From Paracoccaceae bacterium (GTDB lineage Bacteria > Pseudomonadota > Alphaproteobacteria > Rhodobacterales > Rhodobacteraceae), in assembly GCA_030758115.1 (NCBI GenBank), contig JANREX010000060.1, positions 124,001 through 188,000 on the forward strand: a stretch of 64,000 nt of DNA, in the 5' to 3' direction. The notes under the pieces were generated by a model that saw only the letters and a program-made list of their open reading frames with translations, ran no database searches and was not told the DNA's origin. The translations under genes and the position numbers were made by a program. Position 1 is the first letter of the stretch. Every line of letters begins with the position of its first letter. Positions 61,686-64,000 of this stretch are shown here, piece by piece.

Positions 61686-62594
61686 TCATGCAGCCAGAAG
61701 CTTCGCCTCGCGGGTTCTTGCTATGCTGCGCGCAGATTTCCATTTACGGCGGCCCGGTTCAGTTTCCAGTTCCGGGAAAAGCGCGAGGATCTCGGCGGCT
61801 GTTTCATCAGCACCTGCCAGAAGATAGTCGCCAGGATGCAGACTTTCCGTGGCCGCCCCTTCGGCAAAGATCACCTCATGGCGGTCCAGCAGCAAGTGGA
61901 CATAAGTCACCGACTGACAGGGTGCGGACATGATCGTGTCGCCGTTGACCAGCGTCTTGGCGGGAACAAGGACTTCCTGCTCGCCAAAGTACATCTCGGC
62001 CTTCCAGCCCGTCACCAGCATCCTGTGATTGGGCGACACCATCAACTGTCTGGTGTTTCCGACTGTGCCAGCCATGAACCTGATCGGCGCAAACCGATCC
62101 AGTCCGCAGACGGTTGTCTGAGCGATCCAGCGCAAGGGGCGCATGCCGCTATCACGTGTCAGGATCAGGTCGCCGGGTTCCAGGGTCTCGACGGGGCGCG
62201 CGCCCTGTGCGGTGAAGATCATCGTTCCGGCGGTGAAACATGGCACTGGCGGCAGGGAATACTCGGTCGAGGTGACCACGAATGTCGAAGACTGGAAAAT
62301 GGAACCGGTCAAAATCGTGCCATCTGTCGGCATGAAAACGGCAGGCGCACCGCTGCGATAGAAGGTGACGCCCGTCATTTGGACGTCCTGTCCATCGACC
62401 CTGACCGTGACCGTGTCGTCCACCCAAACGTTCGTCACGGCAAAACCGCCGACAGTATCCCCTTGCGAGGTGCCGATGGACCCGTTGTCGTTCTGGTCGA
62501 TGACGGTCAGCGTTGTGGGGTTCAAGACGGTGTTGGGTGCCGGGGGATTTCCCGGATCCATCGTGAAGAAGCTGAAGCTGTATGTGCTGGGCAT
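61686..62594 (-). CDS. Hint (hedgehog/intein) domain-containing protein
   Basis: PPVPCFTAGTMIFTAQGARPVETLEPGDLILTRDSG, SPNHRMLVTGW Hint-type motifs. Confidence 0.9.
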   Translation of the reverse strand: MPSTYSFSFFTMDPGNPPAPNTVLNPTTLTVIDQNDNGSIGTSQGDTVGGFAVTNVWVDDTVTVRVDGQDVQMTGVTFYRSGAPAVFMPTDGTILTGSIFQSSTFVVTSTEYSLPPVPCFTAGTMIFTAQGARPVETLEPGDLILTRDSGMRPLRWIAQTTVCGLDRFAPIRFMAGTVGNTRQLMVSPNHRMLVTGWKAEMYFGEQEVLVPAKTLVNGDTIMSAPCQSVTYVHLLLDRHEVIFAEGAATESLHPGDYLLAGADETAAEILALFPELETEPGRRKWKSARSIARTREAKLLAA

Positions 62595-62674
62595 CCTGCC
62601 TACCGCTGAAGAAGTTTTATCAACCTAAGCGGTTTTTCTTGTCTTAATTAAATCTGACAAATGGCAAAAATAAG

Positions 62675-62702
62675 AAAACCCGGCTCGCTAAAGCCGGGTT
62701 TT
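62675..62702. terminator. intrinsic terminator downstream of gltB
   Basis: AAAACCCGGCT-CGCTAA-AGCCGGGTTTT; A/T runs both sides. Confidence 0.85.
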
Positions 62703-62734
62703 CAGGGTCTTTATATTTGTCGCCTAAGGGTTGT

Positions 62735-64000
62735 TTATTCCGCAGGCACCGCGCGCTCTTCCAGGGTCAAGGGATGCGGAATGTGGATCAGCATCTCTTT
62801 CGGGCAAACCTGCACGAAATGCCCGACTTCCTGTTCCCAGTGCTGAAGGATGTCCGCTGCACGACGGCTTCCGGTTTCGGCCAGATGACGCTCGATCAGA
62901 CCTTTCAGCTGGTCCTCCCAGTAAGAGACAGTCACCGGACAGGTCACGAGGGTTTCCATGTTCATCATCTTCGCGGCGATGCCGTTCGGATCATAAAGAT
63001 AGGCCATTCCCCCGGTCATCCCTGCGCCGAAGTTGGCACCGATTTCGCCCAGGATCACGGCAACGCCGCCGGTCATGTATTCGCAGCCATTGCTACCACA
63101 GCCTTCGATGACGACCTTGGCACCCGAGTTGCGCACCGCGAAACGCTCGCCGGCGCGACCCGCCGCAAAGAGATAGCCATCCGTCGCCCCGTAGAGCACG
63201 GTGTTACCGATGATCGTGTTCTCGGACGCGGTCAACGGGCTGGCCATCGGCGGACGCACTACGATCGTGCCGCCAGACAAACCCTTGCCGACATAGTCAT
63301 TGGCATCACCGGACACTTCCAGCTTCAGACCCGGCGCCGCGAAAGCACCAAGGCTTTGACCAGCCGAGCCGGTCAGCTTCACCGTCAGGTGGTTCGGCTG
63401 CAGCGCATTGCGCATCCCGAACCGTTTGACGATGTGACTGGACACACGCGTGCCCACGGTACGGTGGGTATTCTGTACCGCATAGGACAGCTGCATCTTT
63501 TCGCCGTCTTCAAGGAACCGTGCCGCATCCCGCACGATTTCCGCATCCAGCGTGTCCGGCACGACATTGCGCGGCTTGGCGCGGTCGTAGACGATATCGC
63601 CAGCGCCATCGACCGTGATCAGCAGCGGGTTCAGATCCAGATCATCCAGATGTGCCGAGCCACGGCTGACCTGGCTCAGCAGATCGGCGCGGCCGATCAC
63701 GTCATCCAGGCTGCGGGCCCCGATGCTGGCCAGGATCTCGCGCACTTCCTGCGCGTAGAAGGTGATCAGGTTCACAACCTTGTCGGCTGTCCCGGTGAAC
63801 TTGGCGCGCAGCGCCTCGTCCTGGGTGCAGACGCCAACAGGGCAGGTGTTGGACTGGCACTGGCGCACCATGATGCAACCCATCGCGATCAGGGCAGCGG
63901 TACCGATACCGTATTCCTCGGCCCCCATCATGGCGGCCATCACGATGTCGCGCCCCGTCCGCAGACCACCATCGGTACGCAGCGTGATCCGGTCGCGCAG
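62735..64000 (-). CDS. gltB: glutamate synthase large subunit, C-terminal part (5' end beyond window)
   Basis: MMGAEEYGIGTAALIAMGCIMVRQCQSNTCPVGVCTQDE, GXXGXXXG repeats of C-terminal domain. Confidence 0.97.
   Translation of the reverse strand: MRDRITLRTDGGLRTGRDIVMAAMMGAEEYGIGTAALIAMGCIMVRQCQSNTCPVGVCTQDEALRAKFTGTADKVVNLITFYAQEVREILASIGARSLDDVIGRADLLSQVSRGSAHLDDLDLNPLLITVDGAGDIVYDRAKPRNVVPDTLDAEIVRDAARFLEDGEKMQLSYAVQNTHRTVGTRVSSHIVKRFGMRNALQPNHLTVKLTGSAGQSLGAFAAPGLKLEVSGDANDYVGKGLSGGTIVVRPPMASPLTASENTIIGNTVLYGATDGYLFAAGRAGERFAVRNSGAKVVIEGCGSNGCEYMTGGVAVILGEIGANFGAGMTGGMAYLYDPNGIAAKMMNMETLVTCPVTVSYWEDQLKGLIERHLAETGSRRAADILQHWEQEVGHFVQVCPKEMLIHIPHPLTLEERAVPAE

Overview
High-GC alphaproteobacterial chromosomal window. 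Gene content and order (petABC, petPR, paaABCDE, dxs-ispA-xseB, roseobacter-type Hint protein) point to Rhodobacteraceae. Left edge: the 3' half of an N-type F-ATPase operon (a-c-b-alpha-gamma), then tRNA-Lys, dapF-mtaB, and petABC. Centre: thiBPQ under a TPP riboswitch, aroC, HU, AMP nucleosidase, a phenylacetyl-CoA epoxidase operon (paaABCDE), dxs/ispA/xseB/HDAC, petPR-like regulators, ilvE, cobO. The accessory core (about 32.2-50.2 kb) holds two complete Pot-type polyamine ABC systems with two class-III aminotransferases and two GntR regulators. It also holds an SDR, an FAD amine oxidase-like enzyme, and a divergent operon of an ectoine-hydrolase-like M24 protein, an ArgE-like deacylase and a GntR regulator. 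Right side: msrAB, tdh-kbl, hydantoinase, queG, mtgA, a Hint-domain protein and the 3' end of gltB. No CRISPR array, prophage or insertion sequence was recognised. Best candidates for something undescribed: (1) the M24/ArgE/GntR + Pot/aminotransferase/SDR module, with two palindromes 105 bp apart in its divergent promoter region; (2) a family of intergenic elements (T/C-rich box + AAATAYYC + usually a GC hairpin) all in the same orientation; (3) a PotB-type permease with a large non-canonical insertion. All functional calls come from reading the translations; no database search was run.
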